Below, in pieces: positions 1-9,000 of a stretch of DNA of 51,618 bases. Under the pieces are notes generated by a model. It did not search any database. It was not told the DNA's origin and worked only from the letters and a program-made list of their open reading frames with translations. A program made the translations under genes and the position numbers. Within the stretch, counting starts at the first letter, position 1; every line of letters starts with the position of its first letter. The DNA comes from Thermoprotei archaeon (lineage in GTDB: Archaea; Thermoproteota; Thermoprotei; Thermofilales; B15-G2). The stretch spans positions 1 to 51,618 of the forward strand of contig QMRV01000012.1 in NCBI GenBank assembly GCA_003649445.1, written 5' to 3'.

Positions 1-909
1 CAATAGTATAGTATTTATGTTATTTAGATCTATTTTATTACCTAGTATTCTCGTAATTTTAGCTATTTCGTAGTTTGCCTCATTAATTTGCTTTTCTATA
101 TCATATATAGTTCTTTTAATACTGTCAATCTTTCCTTTAATTTTAGACAATTCCATTAGCTTGCTTCTGTAGTTGTCTATCTTGTTTAGCAGTCTTTCTT
201 TTTCTTCAAGTAAGTGTTTTTTAGCTAGTGATATTTTCTCTAATTTACTTCTATCTTCATTTAACTTAGCTAGAATATCATTTTTCATAGAGACTTCTTT
301 TTTAAGCATTTTTACTCTTTCGTTTAGCTCTAAATACTTTTGTTTAGCTTCATAGTATTTTTCTTTAGCTACTTCTCTCGCCTTTTCAAGCTTCAAGCCT
401 AAAAGCCTTAAAAGCAAGTCTCTTCTTTCGCTAGGAGTTCCTTTAGCTATTTGAAGTACTTCGCCTTGGCGTACAGCGACGGTAGTCAGAAAGGTTTTGC
501 AGTCTAATTTGAGTAAACTCTTTATGTAAGGTGTAACTGTTCTATCTCCGTGAGCTATAAGCTTTTTACTGTCATCTAAGTACTCATATAGTTCTACGGA
601 GCTTGATCCATTTTTTCGCAGTATTCTACATATTTCGAGTATTCTTTTTCTTCCGGTATTATCGATAGTTTCGAATGTAAGAGATACTGAACAGAAGCTT
701 TTTCCACTCATTATTAGGTCTTCCAGCTTTATTTTTCTGCTTCTCACCCACTCGTATCCATATAGTGCAAAAAGTACTGCATCGACAAAGACTGTAGTTT
801 TTCCGGCTGCATTAGGCCCGTATACTCCAATAATTTTCATGTTCTTTAAATTTAAGTCTATATCATCACATGTAATAAAGTTTTTTAGTTTTATATTAAT
901 TATTTTCAT
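1..909 (-). CDS. rad50: DNA double-strand break repair ATPase Rad50, N-terminal part (cut by window edge)
   Basis: Rad50 is an SMC-like ATPase that pairs with Mre11 to tether and process DNA ends. The frame is open from an ATG at 907-909 to the left edge, 303 codons without a stop. Residues 31-39 read GPNAAGKTT, a Walker A. A Q-loop-like VAVRQGE follows near residue 140, and after that the sequence becomes a Lys/Glu-rich coiled coil, as expected where the Rad50 arm begins. The start overlaps the mre11 stop in an ATGA, so the two genes are translationally coupled. The signature motif, Walker B and zinc hook lie outside the window. Identity is near certain from motif and operon position. Confidence 0.95.
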   Translation of the reverse strand, partial: MKIINIKLKNFITCDDIDLNLKNMKIIGVYGPNAAGKTTVFVDAVLFALYGYEWVRSRKIKLEDLIMSGKSFCSVSLTFETIDNTGRKRILEICRILRKNGSSSVELYEYLDDSKKLIAHGDRTVTPYIKSLLKLDCKTFLTTVAVRQGEVLQIAKGTPSERRDLLLRLLGLKLEKAREVAKEKYYEAKQKYLELNERVKMLKKEVSMKNDILAKLNEDRSKLEKISLAKKHLLEEKERLLNKIDNYRSKLMELSKIKGKIDSIKRTIYDIEKQINEANYEIAKITRILGNKIDLNNINTILL

Positions 910-2096
910 GTATTCACCTCTTCTAAAATACTTAAAGCCTCACGTGTAAGTTCTTCTTCTAAGTCTTTTAAATCGAATGATGTTTCACATAGTTTCTTAA
1001 TATAAGTTTTAATTAATTCATGTAAAGGTTTTTCTTTACTATATAATTTAATATCACTCGGCTTTACTATTTCGTATTCAGTAGTGATTTTGAGACAGTA
1101 TACTTTATCTCTAATGTAATCCTCTATATTCTTTATGTTAATATTCATTCCTTTCTTTAAAATAAGTTTAAGTTTTAGTAGTGGAGGTAATATTTCGTAA
1201 TCATCGTTTATGTTCTTTACTTTAAGCAGTATTCGATAAATATCTTGCATTATTTTTGAAGGGTCTTTAACAGCTAGAGCTGCTGAGACCATAGCTCTTA
1301 CAGGTATTCTGTACTCTGTGGGAACTACTTTGCCATAGTTTTCACTTAGAATTAACACTCTTTTCTTTTCTTTTGCTTCACTGAAGTCTATTCTCTCAAT
1401 AGAGCCTGCGTAATATACGTTGTCTCGACTTTGAGGTTTATGTACATGTCCTAAAGCTACATAGTCAAATTCATGTGCCAGGATATCTTGATTAGATATT
1501 CTTATGTCCTTATCTCCAACAAATATCTTTTCGCTTCCAAAAGTAGCCCATTCTGTCATAAGGTGTCCTAGCAGTATTTTGTAGTCAGCGTCAGTGTCTT
1601 CTAGTAAAGATTTTACTGTGTTTCTTATTTTTCTACGATAGCCTATTTCGTCTCTTACATCTGGTAATGTAAAGTATATCGGATTTAAGTATGGTATGCC
1701 TACAATGGATATTTTCTTGCCTTCTTTGCTCTCGATAGTCACTTTGCGGGGACGCTTAATGAAAATAAACATTTTATCTGAATACTCGGCTAAGGCTTCT
1801 AAGAATGATTTATCTTCTAAAGATCTAGGAACATCGTGATTTCCGGCAACAGCTACTACTTTGATATTTTTCTCGAATAGCCTCTTAGTTTGCTCTGCAA
1901 ATGCGTAGAAAACTGTTGATGAAGGTCTAGGAGTATGGAAAATATCTCCGGCGATAAGTACTAAGTCGACTTCTTCTTTTATCGCTAAGTCTACTATACG
2001 TTTAAATGACTCTATGAAATCTTCCACACGCTTCTTGCCTCCTATGCTACTTCCCGCACCTAAATGTAAGTCTGCTGTATGTAGAATTTTTACCAT
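906..2096 (-). CDS. mre11: DNA repair exonuclease Mre11
   Basis: Mn-dependent phosphoesterase of the Mre11-Rad50 end-processing complex. All phosphoesterase motifs are visible in the N-terminal half: TADLHLG with D9 and H11, IAGDIFH with D51, AGNHD with N86-H87, then LLGHLMTEW and ALGHVHKPQ. The remaining ~170 residues form the capping and Rad50-binding part. At 396 aa it is of usual archaeal length. It overlaps herA by 7 bases upstream and rad50 by 4 bases downstream, giving the order herA-mre11-rad50 known from thermophilic archaea. Proposed role: 5' end resection with HerA. Confidence 0.96.
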   Translation of the reverse strand: MVKILHTADLHLGAGSSIGGKKRVEDFIESFKRIVDLAIKEEVDLVLIAGDIFHTPRPSSTVFYAFAEQTKRLFEKNIKVVAVAGNHDVPRSLEDKSFLEALAEYSDKMFIFIKRPRKVTIESKEGKKISIVGIPYLNPIYFTLPDVRDEIGYRRKIRNTVKSLLEDTDADYKILLGHLMTEWATFGSEKIFVGDKDIRISNQDILAHEFDYVALGHVHKPQSRDNVYYAGSIERIDFSEAKEKKRVLILSENYGKVVPTEYRIPVRAMVSAALAVKDPSKIMQDIYRILLKVKNINDDYEILPPLLKLKLILKKGMNINIKNIEDYIRDKVYCLKITTEYEIVKPSDIKLYSKEKPLHELIKTYIKKLCETSFDLKDLEEELTREALSILEEVNT

Positions 2097-3748
2097 TCAG
2101 GCTCACCTTTCTCTCTTAATCTTCTTTCCTCTATTTCATTATAAAATTCTTGAATTCTTTCTTTAACAATATCTATTGCTTGTGAATAGTCTATAACTTT
2201 CACTATTGCTGGAAAAGATATTGCCGAGCCGAATATTAGGGCTTCTCCTCTTCTAAGTGTCTCAACTATTGGCTCAAATAATTCTCTATGAGGTAGACCT
2301 ATGCATGCTTCACGTATATCACTACGATCTGTCAAGTTGAATACTATCTTGTTCCATAACATCGCCTTGACGTCAGGGTCTAATTCTGAAGGTCTCTGGT
2401 CTATTACAGCCAGCACAACTCCTCTCTTCCTTAGCTCTCTAGCTATTTTTCCAAAAGGTGTCTTGAAGTACATATCTCTAGCAAGGAATTTATGTGCTTC
2501 CTCTAAGAAAATAACTAGTCTCTTGCGCGAGCTTGTTTTTAAGCCTATTTCACGATAAGTATTCCATATTCTACGGGCTAAAACGTTTGCCACTATTAGA
2601 TAAGCTAAGGAATCGTTTTCATAAGTACCGAAAGCTATGCAGACATTTTTTCCTTTAATCAAGTTCTCTACAATTTCCGATAGAGAATCTTCTTCGTCGA
2701 GAGAAATGAACGGATATTCTGCAAGCCTTTTGAGCTTAGGAATATTAGCTCTAAATACGTTTTTCTCTTGAGGAGAATCTAAGCTATTTATAAATGACTG
2801 TAGTCTATTATAATCTTCTTTTAAAACGTACTCGAGAATAGATCTAGCTCGCCTTCTATTTCTTATAGCGTTTGTGATGGCATATGCATAATCTCCAAAT
2901 TTCTCTGTTAAGCCGAGAGCTTCAGAACAAATAAGTAGATCGTCTACATCTATGTTGCTAGCGGATATTTTAAGCAAACGTGCATCGAGTAAAACTTTGG
3001 TGAACGCCTCGTCCAGAGTATACACTATAAAATCTTCGTTAAATGCTCTAGCAACACCTTCTACCAGAGGCTTTCCTGTGGGGTCTAATAGAAAGTGTGA
3101 ATACTCGCTATGAAGATCAAAAATAAGCATACTTACTCTATCTTCTTCACTTACACTATGGTTGTAGCCTACAATAAAGGATGCTAGGATATTGCCCATG
3201 TAAGTCTTACCGGTACCGCTTTTACCGTAGATAGCGAAAGAGTTTCTTAGTAAAGCGTCGATGTTTATTGGAATGAACGCTTGATCTTCTTTCTCTCTAT
3301 TAGCTTTAGGCAGACCTATAGGCCACCTATACTTGTAGTCTATGTCGCCATAAAATATCCTAATATAGTCTTTAGTTACTTTGAAGCATCTAGAAAGAAA
3401 GTCAGGTATTGTGTCGGCTTCAAATATCCTTTTATCTCTGTAAACTGCTATGGGTATTAGCGATATTTTTGAGGAAAGTAACTCACCTACAGCTGTGTCC
3501 TGTACATATTTAATGTTGTGAGGGTCTCTTGCGAGACCCTCTATCTTAGAGAGCATAAATGCATAGCTTTCTCCTTCATGATGCTTGATTTCGCTGACAA
3601 CTGTTAAAAATACGGAGCTTCTTCTACCTTCAACTAGAAGAGATTCTCCTACAGAAATATCTTCGCTTGAATAAGGAGGTAGTATCCTGGCGTCTATTCC
3701 TTTTGCAGAGCTTCCTCCACAAACTTGAGCCACAATACTCTCTTCCAC
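2090..3748 (-). CDS. herA: DNA double-strand break helicase/translocase HerA
   Basis: Hexameric bipolar DNA translocase that works with a nuclease and Mre11-Rad50 in end resection. The N-terminal ~100 residues are beta-rich, fitting the HAS barrel. The ATPase core has Walker A GKSGTGKT at about 175-182 and Walker B LVIFLEEAH near 410, followed by KRGVVLAVIDQRPSE, a typical HerA sensor stretch. The start is GTG at 3746-3748. It is supported by a strong ribosome site (GGAGGTGAT) a few bases upstream, inside the end of the preceding gene, whose TAG stop shares one base with this GTG. 552 aa is normal. NurA, the usual nuclease partner, is not recognised in this window. Confidence 0.95.
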   Translation of the reverse strand: MEESIVAQVCGGSSAKGIDARILPPYSSEDISVGESLLVEGRRSSVFLTVVSEIKHHEGESYAFMLSKIEGLARDPHNIKYVQDTAVGELLSSKISLIPIAVYRDKRIFEADTIPDFLSRCFKVTKDYIRIFYGDIDYKYRWPIGLPKANREKEDQAFIPINIDALLRNSFAIYGKSGTGKTYMGNILASFIVGYNHSVSEEDRVSMLIFDLHSEYSHFLLDPTGKPLVEGVARAFNEDFIVYTLDEAFTKVLLDARLLKISASNIDVDDLLICSEALGLTEKFGDYAYAITNAIRNRRRARSILEYVLKEDYNRLQSFINSLDSPQEKNVFRANIPKLKRLAEYPFISLDEEDSLSEIVENLIKGKNVCIAFGTYENDSLAYLIVANVLARRIWNTYREIGLKTSSRKRLVIFLEEAHKFLARDMYFKTPFGKIARELRKRGVVLAVIDQRPSELDPDVKAMLWNKIVFNLTDRSDIREACIGLPHRELFEPIVETLRRGEALIFGSAISFPAIVKVIDYSQAIDIVKERIQEFYNEIEERRLREKGEPEW

Positions 3749-4377
3749 TATATCACCTCCTTCAAGACTCGCCCAACTCTCAAGAACTCTCTATCGGACA
3801 GAACTGAATGAATGCGGCTAATAGCATTCAATGCTAAAATTCTCAGCTCATCTTTACTTAAAAAAGCCTTCAAGTACTTGAAGTGAGCATCCACTATTAA
3901 AGGAAATTCTTGGCTCAGATAAGTAGCTAAGATTTCTAAATACCTAGCCGAAATACTATCTTTTTCTCTTAAAAAGTATTTAATATGTTCACTTTTCATC
4001 GAGAAAACAAGTGTATGTATTTTAGGCTTGTGTAGAGGAAGCCCCTGTATAAACTCTCCTTCATCGAGATATCCTACTAAAATAGCTTTAGTAAGATCTC
4101 TAAACCTTTCAGATAGATCTACATACAAGGCCTCTAAGTCCTCTACACGTTTCCTAAGAGGCTCGACAACAGCGACTGGCGACTGCGGAATAATCTGTGA
4201 ACCAACGGATACTCCTACAATAATGGTATCCGGATTTCTTATCACTAAAAATTCTCCTATTCTTGGTGATTCTCCAAGCGAGTACGATGATAAAGTACAG
4301 GAAAAGTGAGTACTTTCAACAATTTCGCCTATAGCCTGGTCAGGGTTCTCGTATTCACTTAATATACTGTAGAACAT
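3748..4377 (-). CDS. HAS-barrel-like protein at the head of the herA-mre11-rad50 operon
   Basis: 209 aa, first gene of the repair operon; its stop shares one base with the herA start. Residues ~14-75 (AIGEIVESTHFSCTLSS, then PRIGEFLVIRNPDTIIVGVS) look like the HAS-barrel N-terminal domain seen in HerA itself: a short beta-barrel with the pattern G-E-[IV] ... P-R-[IV]-G-E. The C-terminal ~130 residues are helical and end in a segment rich in Leu/Arg. No ATPase motif and no clear NurA nuclease carboxylates were seen. Position and fold suggest an accessory or regulatory partner of the HerA ring. A very divergent NurA is less likely because NurA is normally larger. The function is inference. Confidence 0.6.
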   Translation of the reverse strand: MFYSILSEYENPDQAIGEIVESTHFSCTLSSYSLGESPRIGEFLVIRNPDTIIVGVSVGSQIIPQSPVAVVEPLRKRVEDLEALYVDLSERFRDLTKAILVGYLDEGEFIQGLPLHKPKIHTLVFSMKSEHIKYFLREKDSISARYLEILATYLSQEFPLIVDAHFKYLKAFLSKDELRILALNAISRIHSVLSDREFLRVGRVLKEVI

Positions 4378-4433
4378 CTGTTTTAAGTAAAGAAGTATGT
4401 CGTATTAAAGTAACGGTGAGGAAAGTGAAAGTA

Positions 4434-4994
4434 TTATAAGATATGGTACTCGGCTAAACGTCTTCTTATAAATCCCTCGTCTTCTTTGAATAATGATATA
4501 TTTTTATTCAAGTACTTTGAATTAATTTTTATTTTACCCATATTTATTAATTTCTTTACTCTTTCAAGAAAATTGTAGTCTTCTGGTCTACTAGTTCTGC
4601 ATGCAATCAAAATATAGTCTTCTAGTTTGAGCACCTTGACTTTTACATTGTTTATCTTAATTTGAACTGCGTTTTTTAACATTCTATCAGGAATATATAT
4701 GTCACCTATGTTTTCAATTAGTTCAACAACATATTCATCGCCATTCTTCCTAATAAGGTAATAGGGAGTTCCTATGTCTGTGAAGCCAACATCCCATCCT
4801 CTCTCCAGTCCTATTTCTTCGAAAATCTGTGGCTCGAGAAAAGGACTCTTATTCAAAACAAATACTGCGAAGTCTTTGACCTCTACTGGTATTTTATATA
4901 GAAGTTGAAGACATACTTCACCTACAATAACTCCCTCTATTCCTTTCTGGGACAAAGTGTCAGCTACTTCTTTAACTATTTCAACTATCGTCAC
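4434..4994 (-). CDS. Nucleotidyltransferase-fold-like protein, function unknown
   Basis: 186 aa. The start (TIVEIVKEVADTLSQKGIE, then VIVGEVCLQLLYK) and later KVLKLEDYILIACRTSRPEDY resemble nucleotidyltransferase-superfamily proteins of the DUF6036/AbiEii-like type, where a helix precedes a GG-x-A motif and a late L-x-x-EDY-I-x-x-[KR] stretch with R-x-KD-x-x-D follows. Here the GG is replaced by GE and the second acidic motif is R-PEDY, so catalytic competence is doubtful. It stands alone on the reverse strand upstream of the repair operon, separated by 56 bases. No toxin or antitoxin partner is next to it. Fold assignment is tentative. Confidence 0.45.
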   Translation of the reverse strand: MTIVEIVKEVADTLSQKGIEGVIVGEVCLQLLYKIPVEVKDFAVFVLNKSPFLEPQIFEEIGLERGWDVGFTDIGTPYYLIRKNGDEYVVELIENIGDIYIPDRMLKNAVQIKINNVKVKVLKLEDYILIACRTSRPEDYNFLERVKKLINMGKIKINSKYLNKNISLFKEDEGFIRRRLAEYHIL

Positions 4995-5141
4995 GTGCTT
5001 CGTAGTAGCGGCAAAGTATTTAAGTGTTTATATATGATATAACACAAGATATTTCTCTTTTGAGTAATGTTTTAGTATTCTTTAGTAAAAATAAAGAAGA
5101 GGTAGCTAGAGATTTTGAGGTTGAGCTGGAGGGAATTGACC

Positions 5142-5927
5142 ATGACTACTCCGAGAGATGTATGGAGGAAAGTTAAAAGAGTTATTAGAGAGGCGGATGT
5201 AGTGCTAGAAGTCATCGATGCCCGAGAACCCATGAAAACTAGGTGTGAGACCTTAGAGCGCTTAGTAGACAAAATGGGCAAAAAACTAGTTATTGTAATA
5301 AATAAAGCAGACCTTGTTCCAAGAGATATTTTAGAAAAGTGGAAAAAATATCTTTCAAAAGAATATTACACAATATACGTTAGTGCTTCATCCCGACTAG
5401 GTACACGCAAACTATGGATTGCGATCAAAAAGGTTTGTGACAAGCGACCAGTCAAAGTAGCAGTCGTTGGATACCCCAATGTAGGCAAAAGCACTATAAT
5501 CAACATACTTAAAGGAAGACACAGTGTCGGAACTTCTCCTCTGCCTGGATTTACTAAACACATAACTCAAGTGAAGGCAGCTACCTGGTTAAGAGTAATA
5601 GATACTCCTGGAGTACTTCCTGTAGAAAAGAAAGATGAGCTCGACTTAATCTTAAAGTGTGCAGCTCCTCCAGAGAGATTTGATGATCCTGTAGTAGCTG
5701 CAATAAAGTTCATAGAGTATGCGAATAAAGTAGCTCCTGGAGTTTTAGAGAAAACATACTCGATTAAAGAAAAAGATCCTCTTGAGTTCTTACGTGCATT
5801 GGCTATTAAGAGAGGACTTTTAACTAAAGGTGGAGAGCCGAGAATAGAAGAGGCTGCTAAAATAGTTATAAGAGACTGGCAAAATGGGAAGATTGCGTGG
5901 TACCACCTACCTCCTGGCGAAGAGTAG
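5142..5927 (+). CDS. Circularly permuted GTPase (YlqF/RbgA-like, ribosome assembly)
   Basis: GTPase whose motifs appear in permuted order: G4 NKAD at 54-57, G5 SAS at 81-83, G1 GYPNVGKS at 110-117, then G3 DTPG near 149. That order defines the YlqF/YawG class of ribosome-assembly GTPases. I choose ATG 5142 over an upstream in-frame TTG at 5115, because a GGAGGG ribosome site lies eight bases before the ATG; this gives 261 aa. The 3' end overlaps the convergent hflX gene by 62 bases, so the C-terminal tail and the HflX tail share DNA. Role in large-subunit maturation is inferred from the family. Confidence 0.9.
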   Translation: MTTPRDVWRKVKRVIREADVVLEVIDAREPMKTRCETLERLVDKMGKKLVIVINKADLVPRDILEKWKKYLSKEYYTIYVSASSRLGTRKLWIAIKKVCDKRPVKVAVVGYPNVGKSTIINILKGRHSVGTSPLPGFTKHITQVKAATWLRVIDTPGVLPVEKKDELDLILKCAAPPERFDDPVVAAIKFIEYANKVAPGVLEKTYSIKEKDPLEFLRALAIKRGLLTKGGEPRIEEAAKIVIRDWQNGKIAWYHLPPGEE

Positions 5928-7029
5928 GAGCTTTATGTTCGCTTAGCTTATTCTCTATTTTAGCCAAGAGTTCATCAAGACCCCTACCCGTCTTAGCTGA
6001 AACAAGAACATATGTAAATATTGACATATACGGATGCAGAAAAACAAGTTTTTGTTTCAATTCTTCTTCACTTATTTTATCTATCTTGTTTAATACAAGT
6101 ATTATTTTATCATAAGTTATGCCTAAATCCTTCAAAATATTTAGAGATGTTTTAAGCTTTAATAGCAGTAAACCTAAGGGATCAGAAATGTCTACTATAA
6201 GCAATACAATATCTGAAGCCTTTATATCATTGAGAGTTAATTTAAATGAATCAATTAATCTAGGGTCTAAGTCTAGAGCAAAACCAATTGTGTCTATTAT
6301 AAATAGCTCCGAAGTATGATTACTTATTAAGTAATATTTACTTGAAAGCGTAGTGAAAGGCTTTCCTGTAACCGGTTTATTTAGACCTGTTAAAGCATTA
6401 AAAATACTTGTTTTCCCTGCGCCATAATAGCCTGTAAGACATACAATGGGCTTTCCTTTCTCTTTTCTTTCTCTTATTCTCTTTTCATGAATTTCTATCA
6501 AAGCTTCAAGTTCTTTTCTAACTTTCTTAATTCTTTTTCTCAACTGCTTGATAACACTGTGATAAGCGTATTCACCCATGCTCTTTTTACCTGGGTGTTC
6601 TACCAAATATTTCACGGCAGCCTTTAATTTCTCGTAGGGGAACGCTTTAGTTAATCTAGCTAATTCTATCTGTAGCTTAGATATTTTATCCGAAGCAGAT
6701 TTATCGAAAATCTCAAGAGTTAAATCATATCTATCTATTACTTCTACATTCAGTTGCTTCTCTAAATTATATTTTTGATTACTCTTCAAAATATTATAAA
6801 ATATTACAGTATCTATTTCTAGTTTCTTAACAAGCTCTTTTACTTCCTGCACCTTACCTTTACCTAAGCAGTAACTACTATGTTCACGACGCCTAACTTG
6901 AATAACAGTATCCACTACTTTATAGCCCGCTACCTCGGCTAACTGAGCCAGCTCAGTTAGCCTTATTTTATACAGCGTATGGTCATGTGGATCTGTCTTA
7001 ACCATGCACAAGAGTGCTCTCTTACGCAC
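5866..7029 (-). CDS. hflX: GTPase HflX (ribosome-associated)
   Basis: HflX is a ribosome-splitting or rescue GTPase. The N-terminal HflX domain shows the family signature HSSYCLGKGKVQEV (49-62) and FYNILKSNQKYNLEKQL, followed by DRYDLTLEIFDKSA and the linker helices. The G domain follows: G1 GYYGAGKTS at 200-208, FTTLSSKYY as switch I, DTIGF as G3, and NKID as G4. Start is GTG 7027-7029. It overlaps the convergent permuted GTPase by 62 bases. 387 aa is typical of archaeal HflX. Membership is clear; substrate subunit is not visible from sequence. Confidence 0.93.
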   Translation of the reverse strand: MRKRALLCMVKTDPHDHTLYKIRLTELAQLAEVAGYKVVDTVIQVRRREHSSYCLGKGKVQEVKELVKKLEIDTVIFYNILKSNQKYNLEKQLNVEVIDRYDLTLEIFDKSASDKISKLQIELARLTKAFPYEKLKAAVKYLVEHPGKKSMGEYAYHSVIKQLRKRIKKVRKELEALIEIHEKRIRERKEKGKPIVCLTGYYGAGKTSIFNALTGLNKPVTGKPFTTLSSKYYLISNHTSELFIIDTIGFALDLDPRLIDSFKLTLNDIKASDIVLLIVDISDPLGLLLLKLKTSLNILKDLGITYDKIILVLNKIDKISEEELKQKLVFLHPYMSIFTYVLVSAKTGRGLDELLAKIENKLSEHKAPTLRQEVGGTTQSSHFASLL

Positions 7030-7055
7030 TATTTCATGGAACTAAATCTTTATTT

Positions 7056-7505
7056 TTAAACTTTTCTTAAACTACAATACTTACAAACAGTATCTCCTTC
7101 TAACAGAATAATATTGTTCTCTCTAGCTGCTTTAAAGACATCTTCATGTTTCTCAGACGGATATTCCAAATCAATTATCTCTATTTTTTCTCCAAAAATT
7201 CTACGTAATAGTGAATATCTTATTGATTTACAGTAGTAGCACTTCGACCTCTTTAAAAGAATAAAGAAAGGGCTATTTATTTCATTTAACTCGAATATTA
7301 TATGATCAAGTTTAATTTCTCTTAAAGAATTAATTGTTTCTACAATATTTTTTCTTTCATGGAGAGGTGTATCAAAAGATATTACTAGTATTTTTTTAGC
7401 TTTATTCTTATACCGTTGTATAGTATTTAATAGCAGGCTATAGTTCTTCGGAGAATAGTGATAGACTATAAGAATGTTTTTTTCAAAGATATTTTCCTGC
7501 ACCAT
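7056..7505 (-). CDS. Small protein with LarE-like cysteine motifs, function unknown
   Basis: 149 aa. The middle has RSKCYYCKSIRYSLLRRI, reminiscent of the C-Y-x-C-K segment of LarE/PP-loop sulfurtransferases, and the C-terminus has CKYC. Together these give two CxxC pairs that could bind zinc or iron-sulfur. The N-terminal half (ILIVYHYSPKNYSLLL, then KKILVISFD) looks like a Rossmann-type beta-alpha start but lacks the SGGxDS PP-loop. It overlaps the Clp1/Grc3 gene upstream by one base, so the two are co-expressed, which hints at an RNA-linked role. It may be a degenerate PP-loop domain. Confidence 0.5.
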   Translation of the reverse strand: MVQENIFEKNILIVYHYSPKNYSLLLNTIQRYKNKAKKILVISFDTPLHERKNIVETINSLREIKLDHIIFELNEINSPFFILLKRSKCYYCKSIRYSLLRRIFGEKIEIIDLEYPSEKHEDVFKAARENNIILLEGDTVCKYCSLRKV

Positions 7506-8800
7506 TACAAAAACCAGTCCCTAAACTTGCCTATCTCTTCGCCCTTTTCATTTAACTTTACTTGACCGAAAGCTATATATTGAGGATCACTTGATACGTT
7601 TGTTTTTATTTTCAGAGTTTTCGTATCAAAGTCTATTTCTTCTAACAAACCTATACCTTGGCACAACATTTCTTTATCGAGCAGGCCTACTAGAAGTCCT
7701 TTCTCGTAGCCTTTAACAATTATGAAAACTTCTTTACCGTAAAGTGCTCTAAGTTCCTCTATTTTTTCTCTCGGAATAGGCTTATCTACGATAATTATTA
7801 CTCTATCACAGGTTTCTTCAGAGTATAGTACTCGAGCTCCTAAGTGTAATTCTAGAGCCTTTTTCTCATCGTCGTTCAGTGGACATCCCTTAAATAAATG
7901 TGTATAGAGAAGAGGACATTTTTCAGCACTTACTGCTTTAAGTTTCAAGTTATTTATAAAGCGCAAGTAAGAGGACTCCCTAAACATTTTTCTTTCATAG
8001 CGATCTCTAGCCTTAGCTGCTTTAGGTGAAGGAAGAATAAATAGCTTAGACATTTTCCTTAATACTGGAATTATATTATCCAGTTCTGGTGTGTCTTTCT
8101 GCAATAAAACAATAGCATCCGGGTTAATTACAGATGCTATTGCTAACTTATATTCATGGGCCTTAGACCCCTGAGTCCAGCCATCGGTATTAATGATCAC
8201 TATATCGGTTTTTTCATATTTCATTACTTTTTCATAAATTAATTTTAAGCCAGCAATAACTCTCTCTTTTACATTCATAGGGCTATCTACGCCTATGAAA
8301 GCCATGTATTTCGGCTTAAGTTCTCTCAGAGAAAATATCGGCTTATCCACTCTTCCAGCACTAATAGTAGTGGGAGGACCTATATCGGCCTGCCCTATAT
8401 CAGCGTCTATTACGTAAACACTGTAATTTTTAGCGAGAGCTTTATTTGCCATAAAGCAACAAAAAGTAGTCTTTCCAACATCAACAGGTCCTAGAACTAG
8501 AACTGAAGACACTTTACTGTCGAGTATTCTATCGATTTCTGTGTTCCATATGTCTATAACTTCTTCTTCACTTGATGCTTCTTCAAAACTACCTTCACTT
8601 CCAACAACAATTTCTACTTCACTATCTTCAAGTGTTTTAAAGCAAAGTATTCTCGACCTAGGAACTACTATTTTTTCCCTACTCGTAAGCTCCCTACCTA
8701 AAGCGAAAATTCTTCCTTTAGTCAAAACCATCATTGCTGGGCCCTTCAGTCTATATATTTTGTCGCGAGCCAGAGATACTCTCTCCTTTTTCGCTTCCAT
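7505..8800 (-). CDS. Polynucleotide 5'-hydroxyl kinase, Clp1/Grc3 family
   Basis: Phosphorylates 5'-OH ends of RNA (and DNA). In archaea it is linked to tRNA/rRNA processing and to re-phosphorylating ends left by splicing or cleavage. The N-terminal beta-rich domain (1-95) is followed by Walker A GPVDVGKTT at 104-112, the DADIGQADIGPPTT segment typical of Clp1/Grc3, and VIINTDGWTQG. The C-terminal ~130 residues form the third domain. 431 aa fits the archaeal enzyme. The first codon is ATG 8798-8800, preceded on the same strand by a TTATTTAAAAG TATA-like box. It is co-transcribed with the cysteine-motif gene downstream. Confidence 0.9.
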   Translation of the reverse strand: MEAKKERVSLARDKIYRLKGPAMMVLTKGRIFALGRELTSREKIVVPRSRILCFKTLEDSEVEIVVGSEGSFEEASSEEEVIDIWNTEIDRILDSKVSSVLVLGPVDVGKTTFCCFMANKALAKNYSVYVIDADIGQADIGPPTTISAGRVDKPIFSLRELKPKYMAFIGVDSPMNVKERVIAGLKLIYEKVMKYEKTDIVIINTDGWTQGSKAHEYKLAIASVINPDAIVLLQKDTPELDNIIPVLRKMSKLFILPSPKAAKARDRYERKMFRESSYLRFINNLKLKAVSAEKCPLLYTHLFKGCPLNDDEKKALELHLGARVLYSEETCDRVIIIVDKPIPREKIEELRALYGKEVFIIVKGYEKGLLVGLLDKEMLCQGIGLLEEIDFDTKTLKIKTNVSSDPQYIAFGQVKLNEKGEEIGKFRDWFL

Positions 8801-8940
8801 TCGCTAATACTATATTCTCTTTTAAATAATTAAGTTTTTTGAATAAAACAGTATGAGAGATACGAGTACAGTTAAAGCCTTTGCAATACATAGTGTAGTC
8901 AAAAGCATATGTAAACGGCGAGAATAAAGAAGTCGAGTAG

Positions 8941-8998
8941 AAGTCAGTGGAGGTGCGTTTCTTCATCAAATCATTGCTACCGTGAGGTTCATCACCCA
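8941..8998 (-). ncRNA. Box C/D guide sRNA candidate 1
   Basis: Reading the minus strand: C box GTGATGA (8989-8995), then the D' guide ACCTCACGGTAGCA with a weak D' (ATGA-like), C' box TGATGA (8963-8968), a 15-nt guide AGAAACGCACCTCCA, and D box CTGA (8944-8947). Ten bases of the first guide (CCTCACGGTA) are complementary to the conserved 23S rRNA motif UACCGUGAGG, a plausible 2'-O-methylation target. A TATA-like AAAATATT lies just upstream at about 9004-9012. It sits in the gap between divergent genes. D' is the weakest element. Confidence 0.75.
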
Positions 8999-9000
8999 AT

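Noticed and set aside
3748..4377. Calling this protein NurA from operon position alone
   Set aside because: It is short and lacks visible nuclease carboxylate motifs; the N-terminus looks like a HAS barrel.
8751..8999. 82-aa reverse open frame upstream of the Clp1/Grc3 gene
   Set aside because: It overlaps the C/D sRNA and the kinase start in another frame and has no coding character.
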